This document shows, piece after piece, positions 19,644-31,493 of a stretch of 64,000 nucleotides of DNA. Made by a program: the position numbers and the translations under genes. The stretch comes from Palaemon carinicauda. Lineage: Eukaryota; Arthropoda; Malacostraca; Decapoda; Palaemonidae. Location: assembly GCF_036898095.1 (NCBI RefSeq), contig NC_090766.1:37203754-37267753 (forward strand), in the 5' to 3' direction. The notes beneath the pieces are model-generated. The model did not search any database, was not told the origin of the DNA, and saw only the letters and a program-made list of their open reading frames with translations. How positions within the stretch are numbered: the first letter of the stretch is position 1; every line of letters starts with the position of its first letter.

Positions 19644-20655
19644 GCCAATATGGCTAATTTGAGGTCAATAAGGCTTAAAAAAATTCCAAAAAATTAGCCG
19701 CCTGTCTTTTGGCTGATTATGGCTAATTTACTGACCTGATGAATTTCACATTATTTTGCTGATTATTCATGATTTTGTGTTAGTGCTGGATTCCAAGTAA
19801 CAGATGCTGATCCATATAAAGTCTTTTGAGACCTCAATGTGATGTTAAGTCGCTTTAACATAAAATAAAGAATAAATAGTTTGAAACAAAATGTGAAATG
19901 TCTAAAGGAACCAAAATTGCCTTCAGAAGATGAAAAAACAATATAAGTAAGATTTCTATAATTTTTAATTGAAGCAAATAGTCGGTTGGATAGACGGCAG
20001 TAATGCTAATTCTATTATAGTAACATTTCTCGTACTACTTAAAACAGCATACAAGGATCTTCCTAAATCATTCCCTGACTAAAAGATGAAGACACAGCAA
20101 AGTTGTGTTCTTAATATGAAAAGTTACTGTTTTTTCAACTGGGAGAAGGACTAAGGGTAAAATTGCCATCAAAACTGTTGAGGTTTGGGCAGCTGTAGTT
20201 GAACTTGCGAATACATGTACTTTGGGAGGACACTGCTTGAGAGATCTTACTCGAATTGTGTTAAATATTTTTTCAATTCCAATAAGCAATGCATTGATTG
20301 AATGATTATTTTCTTTCTTGACAAATCCCAAAAGAAATCAAAGAAATTAATTAAATGTTGGCACACTGAAATCTATTTTTCACGTGAAGTCTCGCTTAAT
20401 GTTGACAAAGGTGCTGCAAAGATTCGCATTAACATCAGATAAACTTAAACCGTTTAACAGTAATATGTGCCAGTCTTCTTCACTGAGCCTTCCAACTCTT
20501 CATATGCTGAATCTCATCTAGATTTGTTGGAGAAAAACTTTGACTATTAAATTTCTTATTCCTGATGTAGATAATCTCGGTCAATGTCATGCTAATTTCT
20601 GGCACCATCATTGGGGTTAAGTAAGTGCAGTCTCTCTCTTTGCCTTCTTCATTCT
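19625..20655. other. Foreign segment inside DIRS-C
   Basis: AT-rich, unlike its surroundings. It replaces the RNase H region: DIRS sequence stops at YLGM and resumes at the last RNase H motif (VIADHLSRRG). Minus-strand frames of 67 and 87 codons were not recognised. The left edge reads GGTTGCCAGATGTGGCC, which is suggestive of a hAT-type end, but no matching right end was found. A nested transposon fragment is likely but unidentified. Confidence 0.5.
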
Positions 20656-20977
20656 CTGGAAGAGGAATGTCATAGCAGACCATTTGAGTCGACGGGGAAA
20701 CGGCAGTAGGTTCAGTGTGGTCTTTGCTTCCTCAAGTGGCGACGAGTGTTACTCTCCAGTCCTGGACCCAGAGGCAGCAATGAATTTCATGATACGTCAG
20801 GTGTTGAACAAGCTGGTACCGTCTCGAGACGTCAGAGTAACACCAGTCGCTACAAAGTGGTCTCAAGCGAATTGGTATCCAGACCTTCTGGATCATCTCG
20901 TAGAAGTTCCAAAAGAATCTCCATCTTGGGCAAACCTACTTTGTCAGCCTCATGTGAGAAAGTACCATGACATATGA
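20656..20977 (+). pseudogene. DIRS-C RNase H end and distal domain
   Basis: It starts with VIADHLSRRG (DIRS-B: VLADGLSRMG) and goes on to MIRQVLNKLV and VTPVATKWSQANWYPDL, equivalent to LIRQVLNRV and LVAPWWPEREWFADL in DIRS-B. About 30 residues between these landmarks are missing. Confidence 0.72.
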
Positions 20978-21079
20978 CATAGTTCAATAGGCGTGTCTTC
21001 ACGGTTGGAGGTTATTCAGCACCTCCTCCGAAAGAGATTTTCAAGACGACTCCGAAACAAATTTTCAGGATACCTCGAA

Positions 21080-21995
21080 ATCTACCGCATGGGTCTATCA
21101 AGCCAAGTGGTCAGCTTTTTGTGATTGGCGTCTTAGGGGGAATATTACTGCTCTCAAGGCCACTATTCCTCTTATAGCAAGCTTTTGTTGTTCATACTTA
21201 AAGAGAATCTTCTCTGTCACAGTTGTTAAAGGCTATCTGTCGGCCTTGAGGCAGATCTTTGAATTGAAGCGAATCGATCTCTCTTCTCATGGGAACTGTC
21301 GGACTCTGATTAGGAGCTTTAAATAGACATGCCCTTCTGGGAAAGTTAAGCCCCCCCCCCCACTTTGGAATGTTCTACGGTCCCTCAAGATAGCACCCTA
21401 TGAACCTTTACATAAGTTCTCCAATGGGGATCTGACCCTGAAGACTAGTTTTCCTGCTAGCTGCTAGTTTTTTTTTTCTACCCCTAGCATCTGCCAAGAG
21501 GGTGAGTGAATTGTACAGCCTGTCCTTTGTATCACATTCCAAGGGGTAGAAAAAAAAACTTATCTTTTTCCTTTGTTCTTGAGATTGTTAGGAAAACTCA
21601 GAATCCGGCAATTAATGGTTCCAAATTTGACTCCTTTACGATCATGGTCCGAATATTCTGTTAGTCTTGTCTTGTAAGAGTGGTCAGGAAATATCATGAA
21701 TAAACAGCTCTTCATTGACCTAAAATGTTTTACCTCTTTGTGAGCATGGGACACATCAAGTAGATGACTTCCAAGAGCTCGATCTCTTTTTTTGGTTGCG
21801 AGAGGTTATCCTTTAAGCCTATTAAGGGAATAATTGCCGGTAGCCACCCCCCAGAGCTCATGACATTCGTTGTCTTACTGCAAACTTGGCTTTCAGCAAG
21901 AACCAATCTGTGGCTTAAGGCCTTAGTGCAGGGGTCTGGAAAAGACAGACTACTTTCACAGGCCATTACCTAATGGATTATACCCATAGATTCCT
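21080..21995 (+). pseudogene. DIRS-C tyrosine recombinase remains
   Basis: Read over several frames: WVYQAKWSAFCDW, VVKGYLSALRQIF, then the first Arg in ASAKRVSELYSLSF (21,499-21,501), HDIR (21,859-21,870) and Tyr in TGHYLMDY (21,967-21,969). All catalytic residues survive, but a TAA (21,916-21,918), other stops and poly-T/poly-C indels break it. Confidence 0.8.
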
Positions 21996-22483
21996 GGATA
22001 TCTTCTCTTTAGGTCCTGTTGTTGCAGCACAACAACTGATCTAAACCACCTCTCACAGGACCATTAACCTTTTTTCAAGACATCAGTTATTCTCTGTATT
22101 GATGAGGTATGAAATGTTGCATGAAATGTGGATTGTGTTGCTCTTCACTTACTCCTTTAGCCAGTTGCACCTGGGAGTACAATCACCTAAGGACCCCTAA
22201 TGCAGGTAAAAATAACATATCTTTTTCTATTGTTACATATCTGTATGGGATAAGTTTTGCATGATTACTATCTACACAGGTATTAACTTTTTAAGTCAAT
22301 GATGTGGGTACTGAGAATGATATATCGACCCTGCCTCTTTACGAGCCAGTCTGTCAGGTTCATATACACATTTATATATATATTTTTTACAAGCACCCCT
22401 TTTGTTGTTACATATCAATGATCTAGAACTAGAGGGACCTGTTTTTGATGGAGACTTCTTCCCACCTAAGGAAGACCCTGTAT

Positions 22484-22573
22484 AAGTGACTCGGAAGTTT
22501 TTATCTGTGTAGGAACAAACTACAGATTTTTTATACAATTTGTATTTTTCCTAGCTATTTAAACCCGAGTCAT
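22484..22573. repeat. DIRS-C internal complementary region
   Basis: The left half complements 15,933-15,975 and the right half complements 22,631-22,687 (ATACAAATTGTAT core). The join GTGTAGGAACAAACTAC is similar to the DIRS-B join, so the two belong to one lineage. Confidence 0.78.
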
Positions 22574-22630
22574 TGAACCTTTTCTTCTTTTCAGGTCATA
22601 TTAAATCGACAAAGGCTAAAAGCCCATATA

Positions 22631-22687
22631 AATGACTGGTTTGTTTAGCTAGGAGCAATACAAATTGTATCAAAAATTTTTAGTTCC
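22631..22687. repeat. DIRS-C right end
   Basis: AATGACTGG...AGCTAGGAGCAATAC is the inverted copy of the right half of the internal region, with scattered changes. Confidence 0.72.
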
Positions 22688-23779
22688 TGAAGATGTTCAC
22701 TTTGTTAGACGTAGCTGTGGGGCAAGACTCAATTGACAATAGGGGAAGGAAACAGCGCAATCGCTTCTTCCTCGTTGGATGATGTTTCTTGCAAGTAAGA
22801 GTCAGGAGCCCTCTCACAGGAAGTCCCATGACTTCTAGCGAGTCTCCTCATGTGGAGAGATATCATTGCCTACCTGGTGACATCTTTTCATAAGAATGGC
22901 CCTTCAGAACCTGGTTCGTCGACTCCTGCTGAAGTTCGGTATTTGGAGATCATTATCATTCATATCTAATCTCGGATAGCCATAGTGCAACATGATTCAG
23001 ATTAATCTTAATCAAGATCTCTATTGTTGCAATCCGCTTCCTGATATCCTTACAGTCTGGAAAGATTTCTCAGAGTACTGTTTCAGTACTTTAATGATTT
23101 TGTATTTCTAATTACAATACAGTACTATACAGTGTTGGTAATTATTATTTAGATTTTCAAACACTATTACCATCTTCACTATGCTATACAAAGTCAGGGA
23201 ATTCCCATATGTTCTCATGTGGTCCTGATTAATGTATCAGCATCCACATTCAGTTGAGGCATTATGTACCAAAATTCTTATTTCGGTTACTTGAATATAA
23301 TAATGATGATGATGTTCACAAGTGCAAGTGGTAGTAATTCTTTCTTAAATGGATGTACAGCACAGCAGTGCCTACTGTTACAGCTTCCATTCCCATTTTG
23401 GAATGTAGATATTCATTGCCTTTATTTGATGTTACCTCTCTTCTTTTCTTTTTTTTTTGTCTGCACATGATGGATTATTTATATTTTGGAAACTTGTACT
23501 GTATCTCAAGTTAATGGCTTTTTAGACTTGGTTAAATGAATGTAATTGCATTTTAAGTAAGAAACTGTCCCCACCAAGTTTTGAGACTCCTCATTTGTAG
23601 CATGCAAATAATTCTCTCCTTTCATCCCCCCCTCCCCCCTTCATTCTTTATTGATCTTATATCCATAAATTGGCAATTTGTTTTCGTTAATTATCCCAAT
23701 CGTTAATGGAACGTGTTGTAGTGTGGTGGTTAACTATGGCTGTATGGTAATTGCAACACACTGCCATTTTCAGGGTAGT
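22688..23779. other. Unassigned AT-rich stretch
   Basis: No domain, splice-flanked exon or clear repeat seen. A frame at 23,264-23,470 is low complexity at its end and has no support. Confidence 0.4.
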
Positions 23780-24027
23780 TTTAAAGTTTTATTACACTTC
23801 CTCCAGCCAAAGGATTGTGCTGTCATCTGTTGGGAGTTTTGAAATATAATATGCTACTACTATTAAAGTCAAAGGAGCTGACCTGTGTTTGGTAGTTTGG
23901 ATATGCTCAGCCAACTACTTTCAGGTGAATAGTGTGAGCTACCACCTGTTGGGCAGTTCTAAAATTAGCACCACTTTTAAGCTGAAGGACTGCGTTATCA
24001 TGAGTCTGGCAGTCCTGAAATGCCATA

Positions 24028-24330
24028 CCTACACTTTAAAAGGTTGATCATGAGTGGCAGGGACAAGGGACAGAACAATGTCCTAGAAACTGCGCATATA
24101 CTGTATAATGTACATATGATCAATGCCCAGGCCCTCTATCAACCCAAGCTCTAGGACAAGGGATAGGCAGGAAATGGCTGTTGATAAATGTATTTAGACC
24201 TATAGGCATCTCCCAAATCCCCCCCTAGCTCATAAGGACAGTTGAGTTTGGACATTACTGAAATCTATCAGGCTTCAGCGGGGCTCAAACTACCGACCCA
24301 TGAAACACAAGTTGGAGACGTTTCTAATAG
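24028..24330 (-). mobile_element. tRNA-derived SINE, diverged copy
   Basis: It matches the SINE body seen at 51,636 (AGGCAAGGGACAG type start, AGACCTATAGG) in minus orientation. The tRNA-like head at the right is badly eroded. Confidence 0.7.
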
Positions 24331-24811
24331 GGTACTCCTTTGACTTGAAGGAGTATTCTGCCAACTGTTTGGCAGTATGTATTGAAATAACATGCCTTTA
24401 ATTTGAGCTTATGGAGTGTGTCCTACTACCAGTTGGGCAGTTCTGAATTACTCTCATAAATTTTTGCTTAAATGAATCTGTTACCTGTTTTGATTTATGA
24501 ATTTGGGCACAGACGCTTGGAAGGTCATTCAGATATGTGCAATGGGGGGTAAAACCTCATAATTGCAGTATAAACGAACAATTAAGAGGCTGTTCAACAA
24601 TATGGAAGAAAATGTATTGAGGTACAGTAAAAGCCTTAAAATTGAATGCAGTTATGGGCCAAAATGAAATTACAGACCAAGTAATGCCTCGGGGCATATC
24701 CTAGTTTGTAGACTGATGGCATGGCTCCCCTACAGTATGTAACCCACTGGGCAGTTCTGAAATACCATGTTATAACTTTTGGATAAAGGACTCCACTCAA
24801 TAAAAAATGCC

Positions 24812-25144
24812 ACAACTTTAAAGGTTTCAAGGCTGCTCATGAATGGCAGAGGCAAGTGACAGTGACATTGCCCTATCATGCAGGATAATGCCCTAGACTG
24901 ACCATACATACATGTGATTAGCGGCCAAACCCCCTCTCCACCCAAGCTAGGACCAAGGAGGGCCAGGCAATGGCTGCTGATGACTCAGCAGGTAGACCAA
25001 TAGGCTCCCCTCAAACCCCCCAACTTTAGTTCACTAGGATAGTGAGGTTACAGTGACCAAAGGAACTAACAGGTGTCAGCGAGACGAACCCGTCTGGTGA
25101 TCACCAGGCAGGGACGTTACCGCATCAGCCACCACAACCCTAAA
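24812..25144 (-). mobile_element. tRNA-derived SINE
   Basis: Full-length minus-strand copy: body with CATGAATGGCAGAGGCAAG at the left and the tRNA-like head ending CCACCACAACCCT at the right. The B box is mutated. Confidence 0.82.
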
Positions 25145-25345
25145 GCTTAAATGATTATGTGCTGCCACTTTTCTGTAGTAAAATTCCATAAGCCATTTTG
25201 GGTTACAGGAAAATGTGTTCTTACCTATCAAGTAGTTTTGAAAAGTGTCATTTTGAGCTAAATGAATGTGCTACCACCTATTGGCCAAAGTCTCCTGTAT
25301 CAGGACCTCATCTTTTAGGTTAGTTCTGAAATATCTGTTGTCATC

Positions 25346-26386
25346 ACTTCTTTAATATGAAATTTTTACATTATTTAATTGAAAGATATCAAATTTTTCA
25401 GTTAGCTTCTTGAAAGGCATTAATTTCTCTCGACTAGTAAACATAGTCATTAGGATCCAGGTAATCATAATATGATACTTTAGTTTAAAGTAGGTAAAAT
25501 ATATTAAGGTAAAATGAAAGAAATTAAGTAGGGAAACATTTTTCTTGTTTATATACAATTTATACAACAAATACATATATTCATATTACTGTACATAATA
25601 AACTATAATATATATTGTAAATGGAAAAAACATTCAACTTATATACAAGCATACAGTTGTCAAATATAAAGCAATTTTCTAGGTATATTTAAAAAAATTA
25701 TTTCGAGCAATATGAAAATTATTACAAAACATTTGTTTTAAAACATCTAAAACAGAACGAGCATCACAGCTCTACAAATATTTGGAAATTTGTAACTTTT
25801 AAAAACTTGGGACCTGAGCATCAAGATACACCAAGACAAGACACAATTTGCTCTACCATATAACGGTTACCAATTGCCAAGTAAAGCTTATAAAGTGACA
25901 TTATTACATAAACAAATATTGCCTATGTGAGGAAATAAAAAAAAAAAAAAAAAGATACTTACAAAATGGCACTTCAAAGGAAATGAAATCAGTGACGACA
26001 TTCAGCCACATAACACCTAGAACACCTTTGGAAGAGACTGAAGGGACCACCCAAACCTGCAGGTGGGTACCGTTGCAGTCTTTCAATGTCAGTACAAATA
26101 AATAAATACAACTCCATGCACGTCTGCCTCAGTATCTTTGTTGCCCTTTGTGACTTTCAATATTCCAGTTAAATATTTCAATTAAATATATATAAGTTTG
26201 TGGCATGACTAGACTTATAATTTCATTCACATCCAATTCACAGTTAAGACTTTGTTTTTTAATATTCAACTAGACAGATAAGCACTGCTATTGACATGAC
26301 AGTTGGCTAAGCCACTCATGTGACAGGAATATTAATGTAAATTATTCTTTAAAGCATCAATATCCATTAACTCATTTGACCAGACT
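25346..26386. other. AT-rich stretch, possible 3' UTR of the next entry
   Basis: It lies downstream (minus strand) of the orphan terminal exon. A GTAAGTATC donor-like site on the minus strand near 25,966 follows a 60-codon open frame, but no partner acceptor or domain was found. Confidence 0.35.
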
Positions 26387-26500
26387 TCACACTCCACTAT
26401 CTTTGTAAAGTGACTTCTCAAACAGGATGGTGCTGTATCTGACTCTGTGTTCTGCCAGATCCTCTTCCTTTTTTGTGTCCCCCAAAACTAAACCATAAAC
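26387..26500 (-). CDS. Possible terminal exon of an unidentified gene
   Basis: On the minus strand a pyrimidine-rich tract and TTTTTCAG precede an open stretch reading VYGLVLGDTKKEEDLAEHRV, then RYSTILFEKS, with a TGA stop. The composition is that of a real soluble protein and unlike the AT-rich surroundings. I do not recognise the family. No upstream exon was found to the right within the window, so it may be a relic. Confidence 0.4.
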   Translation of the reverse strand, partial: VYGLVLGDTKKEEDLAEHRVRYSTILFEKSLYKDSGV

Positions 26501-28785
26501 CTGAAAAAGAGAGAAAAGGTTAGATAACTTATGAACAAACAACTTTGAATAAGTGATTTGAATTTTTTTTTTCATTTAATTTGTCAAACTTTGAACTGTG
26601 TAGTGTAAGTAATAACACTTCAACCTCTTGTTAGTCATGAACTTTTATATTCATTGGTATGTTTTTTTTTTTTTTTTTTTTTAATTAGTATCTTATTGGG
26701 CTACCTTTCTAAATGGAATATCCTTAGATACAATAAATAAGACCTTTTTTTCATTGAAGTTGATGTATATACTGTTAATTGTTATTTTTCACATCTTTAA
26801 TTATATTTTTTACTTTAGCCAAAATAGTTAATTGTTAATTTTCAGCAGGGAAGTCTGTCTTTTGGGGTTGGCTATCTGACATTGTGACTATTAAAGATTT
26901 TCTTTAGCGTTCACTAGCCTGACATTGCAATGCCTTTTTATATAAATATCTAGAGCCTCTCAAGTGCTGATATACCCGATGTCACTTAGATTTACATGGT
27001 TTGGTATTTTATTTTTTAATATACTAAATTTGAAATAATGCACAGTAAGTATTTATGAAAAATAAAATTAAACCTACATTAATTTTCATTGTACATTATT
27101 GTTTCTTTAATTATACATTGTTACTTCTTTAATCGCTGACATTAATTTCATTGTACATTGATTTCTTTTTAATATTCCTTAGGTACAGTAATTCCTCATG
27201 AAATCTGAGAGCACCAGAAAAGAAGAGACTTGGCCTGAATGTGAATTTGTTTACTGAAGTCTGGGGCCACAGAAAAGCAGAAATGGCAAATGGATTGGAC
27301 CGAGAAGTATCCATCTTCATATTCAGGTAGGAAACAAATATTCAAACATTGTATGGGATCCACAAACCAAAGAAAGACAACTACCACAGAAAGGATATTT
27401 CCTTGCAGTAGGCCTGGTTGTCAAATATCCAGCATTAGAGATATTAACTGTAAACAGTTCACCATGCCTGGTACCAATTTAGTGATGGCCAATGGGATGG
27501 AGCCTCCTCTCTACAATCATTCTATCCTACCTTTTCAAATTGACAACTTCAAGGTTTTAACAAAGTTCCACCTTGGCACTAATTGTTCTCTCCAATCACA
27601 GGGCTGTATGACATTTAGAGATGGTTCTTGTTGAGTCAATTGAGTCCAAGGATCTCCATCAGAAATAATAAATAATTTTGTAAAGGCAGTTGAAAACCCT
27701 AATGAAGGAAGAAATTTGATAAAAAAAAGATGGAGAAAATTTCATAAACTTTTATATGGCTAATATTCACCTTTGATGTGAAGTTTTCTTAATTAGTTTA
27801 TGCAATTAAAATTTTTATTTTTGGGTTTTTCATAGCATATCCATTCAATATACTTAAGATTATGTACAAGTGCATTTGTGCGTAATCAGTTAGGTGATCC
27901 CCAAACATTATTTGGCATTTCTCTCAGCCACGTATTCACATTACATGTAGTCTATATTTATTTAGTGATAACTAAAACTGTATCTATATTACCAGGTCTC
28001 CGTTGTTACAGTACTGTATACTGTTTTTGATTGCTATTTATTGATGAATTTTGTATTTTTCTTGCTCTTGTAAAGAATTGAGTAGAGCTCATAATTCTGT
28101 TTATACTTTCTAGGCTTGAATACCACAGAAGTCTGTTGGTAGTTGACGGTAGAGTAACACTGTTGGTCACCTCGTTTAACAATAAGTAAGATAAGTATAA
28201 TTTTTTTTCTTTGCTTTGTTTGCTATCTCAATTACTGAGAGATAAGCATAATTTTTTCTTTGCTTACCCTTAAAATTTAGAACATTAATTTTTAAATTTG
28301 TTGTAATTTTCTATAATTTCTTACATTGTGCCCTATATAAATTAATTTTGTTTTGTTGCCTGCCATTGGAACTGTCTCTCAGCAGAGTAAGTGGTAGGAG
28401 TAGTAGATCTTTATAGTTCTAATTACTGTACTATAAATATATCTTGGCAGTGTGCAAGGTAGGGTTTATACTTCTTGTAATGGAGCGTAAGACAAACAAT
28501 ATGCATTAGTGCACCAGATGCATATTAAAATACTGGCAAGGGGTTTTGGATAGTGATAAAAAACACCAGGAGTTATCTGTTTAGATGGGTGGTGATAAGG
28601 TCGATCACCAGTGAAAACTATCAATAAAAAGCCGTCCTGCCAAAATAGATTTGCTGATGTCCCTTTACCTTCCCTGGGCAATTAATCTTGTCTGATACAA
28701 TGCTTCACCTCTGTCATTGTTGCATGTCTGCTGTCTAGACATGCATTTGCTTTGGCAACTTGCTGAGGAGCAGAGAGAACAGCTC
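26501..28785. other. Unassigned AT-rich stretch
   Basis: It holds a 22-base poly-T near 26,661. A 114-codon plus-strand frame at 27,290-27,634 is GC-richer than its surroundings and may be an eroded repeat, but no motif could be assigned. Confidence 0.35.
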
Positions 28786-28977
28786 TTATTCTTCAGGCTT
28801 GTTAACAATGGCCACTGCGGTAATATTGTCCCTCATCAGTATGATAGAATGACCCTTCACTCGTTGCTGGAATGCTTCCAGAGGCCAAAATGCTGCATGT
28901 ATATGCAGAACAATTATGTACAATTGCTGCTCTTTTACAGCCCACAACCCTGAGGAGATTAGGTCCTCCAGGTGCAC
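28786..28977 (-). pseudogene. DIRS-type RNase H relic
   Basis: The minus-strand frame contains LYIIVLHIHAAFWPLEAFQQ, then IILMRDNITAVAIVNK. This is the DIRS RNase H middle (in DIRS-B: HINVLELKAV, then ALMCDNAMVVAYIKKQ). The catalytic Glu is lost (L-H in place of L-E) while the Asp is kept. No neighbouring RT or YR motif in the same orientation was confirmed, so it is an isolated fragment. Confidence 0.65.
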
Positions 28978-30985
28978 GTGTGTTCTACCTTCTTAAAATT
29001 AATTCAGGAAAAGCAATATTTCTCTGGTAGGCTTCCTATCGTGCAATCATTGGGCAGAATGTTCTTGTGCCATAGTTCTACTGGAACAGAGGAGGAGATA
29101 TCTGGCTACTGAGCTGTACCACCAGATTCTCATGAAGCAGTCTCTGGTGGTATTACCTTGTGAGGCACAAGCTACTTTAACAATGAGAGATGGCTTGAGA
29201 AGATTTTACCACAAACGAGCAGGGAGTTTCTGTCTTGTCAAGTATGACTATCATTTACATGAGATTGCTGAGGAGAGTGTCTCTGGTGGAAAGCCACCCG
29301 CTACTACCTTGGCCAGGTACTTTATCCTCTGCTTGGGCCTGAGATGCATTTACCATCCCATTTTATCTTGATCCCTGATTGAGATAAAATTGAGGAAGTT
29401 GTCAGTCCTGAGGCAACAGGCTCTAAATAGTCCATGATTAGCCAATCGTTGATACCTCAATAGATCACTATGGTCCACTCATTTCTGTCAGCAGTACATT
29501 CTTCTTATTATTAGCAATCTGAAGAATAACTTGCTCTTCAATGGTAAAGACTATTGAATGTCTGCTTCGAGTAAGTGGCTTTCCTTACAGCAATTCACAG
29601 CTCTAAATAACTAAGACAGTCCTCTATACTTAGCTAACCAAAAAAGTGGCACCTCTTCTGACATTAGTGTACCAGTGTTGTAGAAGTCTCTTTACAGTCT
29701 GAGCAGTACTACTTCAGATGGTAGACTTCTTTAACTCTTCACTAAGAATAATTCCTCAGTCTCAGCTGTGAAAGGGTATCATTCAGATTTTGAGCTAGGT
29801 TGTAGAAATTGGCCATGCTCATTTAGAGCTTTGACCAGTCTGGAATAACTTAGACCAATGGAGCGAAACATAAGCTGCTCATGCTGCTCTTATTTCGGTA
29901 TCGGCTGCCCCTTCACATTAGCCCCTTCTCCAGTGACTCGTTTGTGATTCTGCCCTTTATTAGTTTGCCAATAATCCTCTTTGTGATTTTTTTAATAGTC
30001 TTAGCTTGCCGTGACTTTAATTTCAATGATGAATACGTTCTTCATTATGCTGGCTCCTCCAGTATGATTTATATTTTTAAAGATTCCTTATTCCTCTTTG
30101 CAGACTTAAGACATCATGTTTCACAGCACCTACAGTCCTTGCTTTATGTTCTCCAAGAAGGTAATCCAAGCAACAGTGCATGCATTTCGGAAAAATCTGA
30201 AAGCATAAGGGAAACCTCTTCCAGATGTTTAAAACACGTTGTTAAGGAGAAACTATTATTCATACAGGTTAGTGTGGTTATTATTTTGACAAGGCAAATT
30301 ATGACGCTGCCAATTCAGACTCTTGAATATCAGTTATCGTTTGGCACTGCCATTTCAGACTCTTGAATATAAGTTAATGTTCGGCACCTATTTTTCCAGC
30401 AAGGAATGGGTCTACTTACACCAGCAATGATTGTCCTATCGTAAGTCCACTAGCAGAGTGTGTTCAAGCAGGACAACTTTTTCTTAGGTGTCTGAATGGG
30501 TATGAAATGCATAAAACATACCAGGTCACATCAAGTTTAAAGCTTGCCTTCTGTATTGACTATTATCTATGAATATATTCAACATACTGTACTGAAACGT
30601 TTTCTCCTCTATATTTAACATGGTAAAGTACTCTGCGTTGGAAGGTTGCAGAACTACTAAATACTACTTCCCTGAAGCTCTCCTTTCCCCTTCCCTTCCA
30701 GCATATGTCGTGGTAGGGAAAGAGAAGTTCTCCTTAATTCTCCTTGGAATGCAAGCCTTCCTCACAAGGGATTTTTTCTTTTCAGTTTATCACTTCTTGT
30801 GGCAGATAAGATGTTGATCCCGAAGCACATACCGAACAACTTAAATCTCTTGGTTACTACTCTGCATGGTTTCGTGGAGGCGTAGCATCTACAGGGGCTG
30901 GCGGTCACTCCTGCCCAAGACATTCCCCAAAGGTTTTGGGATTACCTTAACGTTGTCTATCTTGAAGGACAAGGTTACAACAACT
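28978..30985. other. Repeat-derived stretch, not assigned
   Basis: Plus-strand frames at 29,132-29,371 and 29,881-30,366 have no recognisable domain. A 49-bp phrase (TTCAGACTCTTGAATAT) is duplicated at 30,318-30,370. It may be part of the same decayed element as the RNase H relic. Confidence 0.35.
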
Positions 30986-30989
30986 TCAA

Positions 30990-31493
30990 ACACCAGATGT
31001 TGCCCTTCAGGAGGTTTTCCTCCAGAACACACTGGTCTTCTGAGTGTACTCACAAAGTTTCACATAAACCTAGACCTGGTCCTTCCTCTTCAAATGAAGA
31101 TCTTTGATGCCTCTAGTGCCCTTCATCCTAGACCCTGCAAGTGACTTCAAGGACCTTTTCAGCTGCAGTTCCATGCTTCACTCTTCAGGAGGTTCTCTTC
31201 TAGAACACTCCTGCTCCTCAGAGAGTACTAGACCCCGCAAGTGACTACGAGGACTTTCTTAGCTGTACTAGGCTTCACTCTTCAGTTCCTCCTCCAGATC
31301 ACTCCTATTCCTAGGAGCATGCTCACAAGGTTCCCTGATCTTTCCTCTTTGGGAGGAAGAATTTTGTCTGGCATCGTTCATCCTGTTCTTCATGGAGCTT
31401 CTAAATTCTGCAAGTGACTTTGAGGTCATTACGACTGTTCTCCTCCAGAATGCTCATTCTCCTGAGTGTGCTCACCAGGTTGCCCAGTCAAAC
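30990..31493. repeat. Imperfect tandem repeats left of the hairpin
   Basis: A phrase of the type CTCCAGAACACTCCTGCTCC...CTGCAAGTGACTTCGAGG recurs near 31,015, 31,185, 31,275 and 31,440 with spacing of about 100-170 bp. Confidence 0.5.

Larger units (their letters stand above)
15933..22687 (+). mobile_element. DIRS-C: older, degraded full-length DIRS-like element
   Basis: The left end begins TTTGTTCCTA..., like DIRS-B's left end. Its complement lies at 22,484-22,517 in an internal complementary region that joins it to the complement of the right end (22,631-22,687). In between are gag, RT and recombinase remains in the standard order, with many stops and shifts. The RNase H is replaced by about 1 kb of foreign DNA. 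It starts only about 190 bp after DIRS-B and has the same orientation, but it is a different, older family member. Confidence 0.85.
23780..25345. repeat. Decayed tandem satellite with SINE insertions
   Basis: A phrase close to CTACCACCTGTTGGGCAG, then TTCTGAAAT and a TTTAAGCTGAAGGA block, recurs about every 65-85 bp. It is seen near 23,825, 23,940, 24,005, 24,365, 24,430, 24,750 and 25,270. The copies are much diverged. Two SINEs interrupt the array. Confidence 0.6.

Noticed and set aside
27290..27634. Plus-strand 114-codon frame
   Set aside because: No domain, no splice sites and no start context; possibly an eroded repeat, but nothing could be named.
29881..30366. 161-codon frame with a hydrophobic N-terminus resembling a membrane protein
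   Set aside because: The hydrophobic start is AT-rich sequence inside repeat-derived DNA; no family pattern or introns seen.
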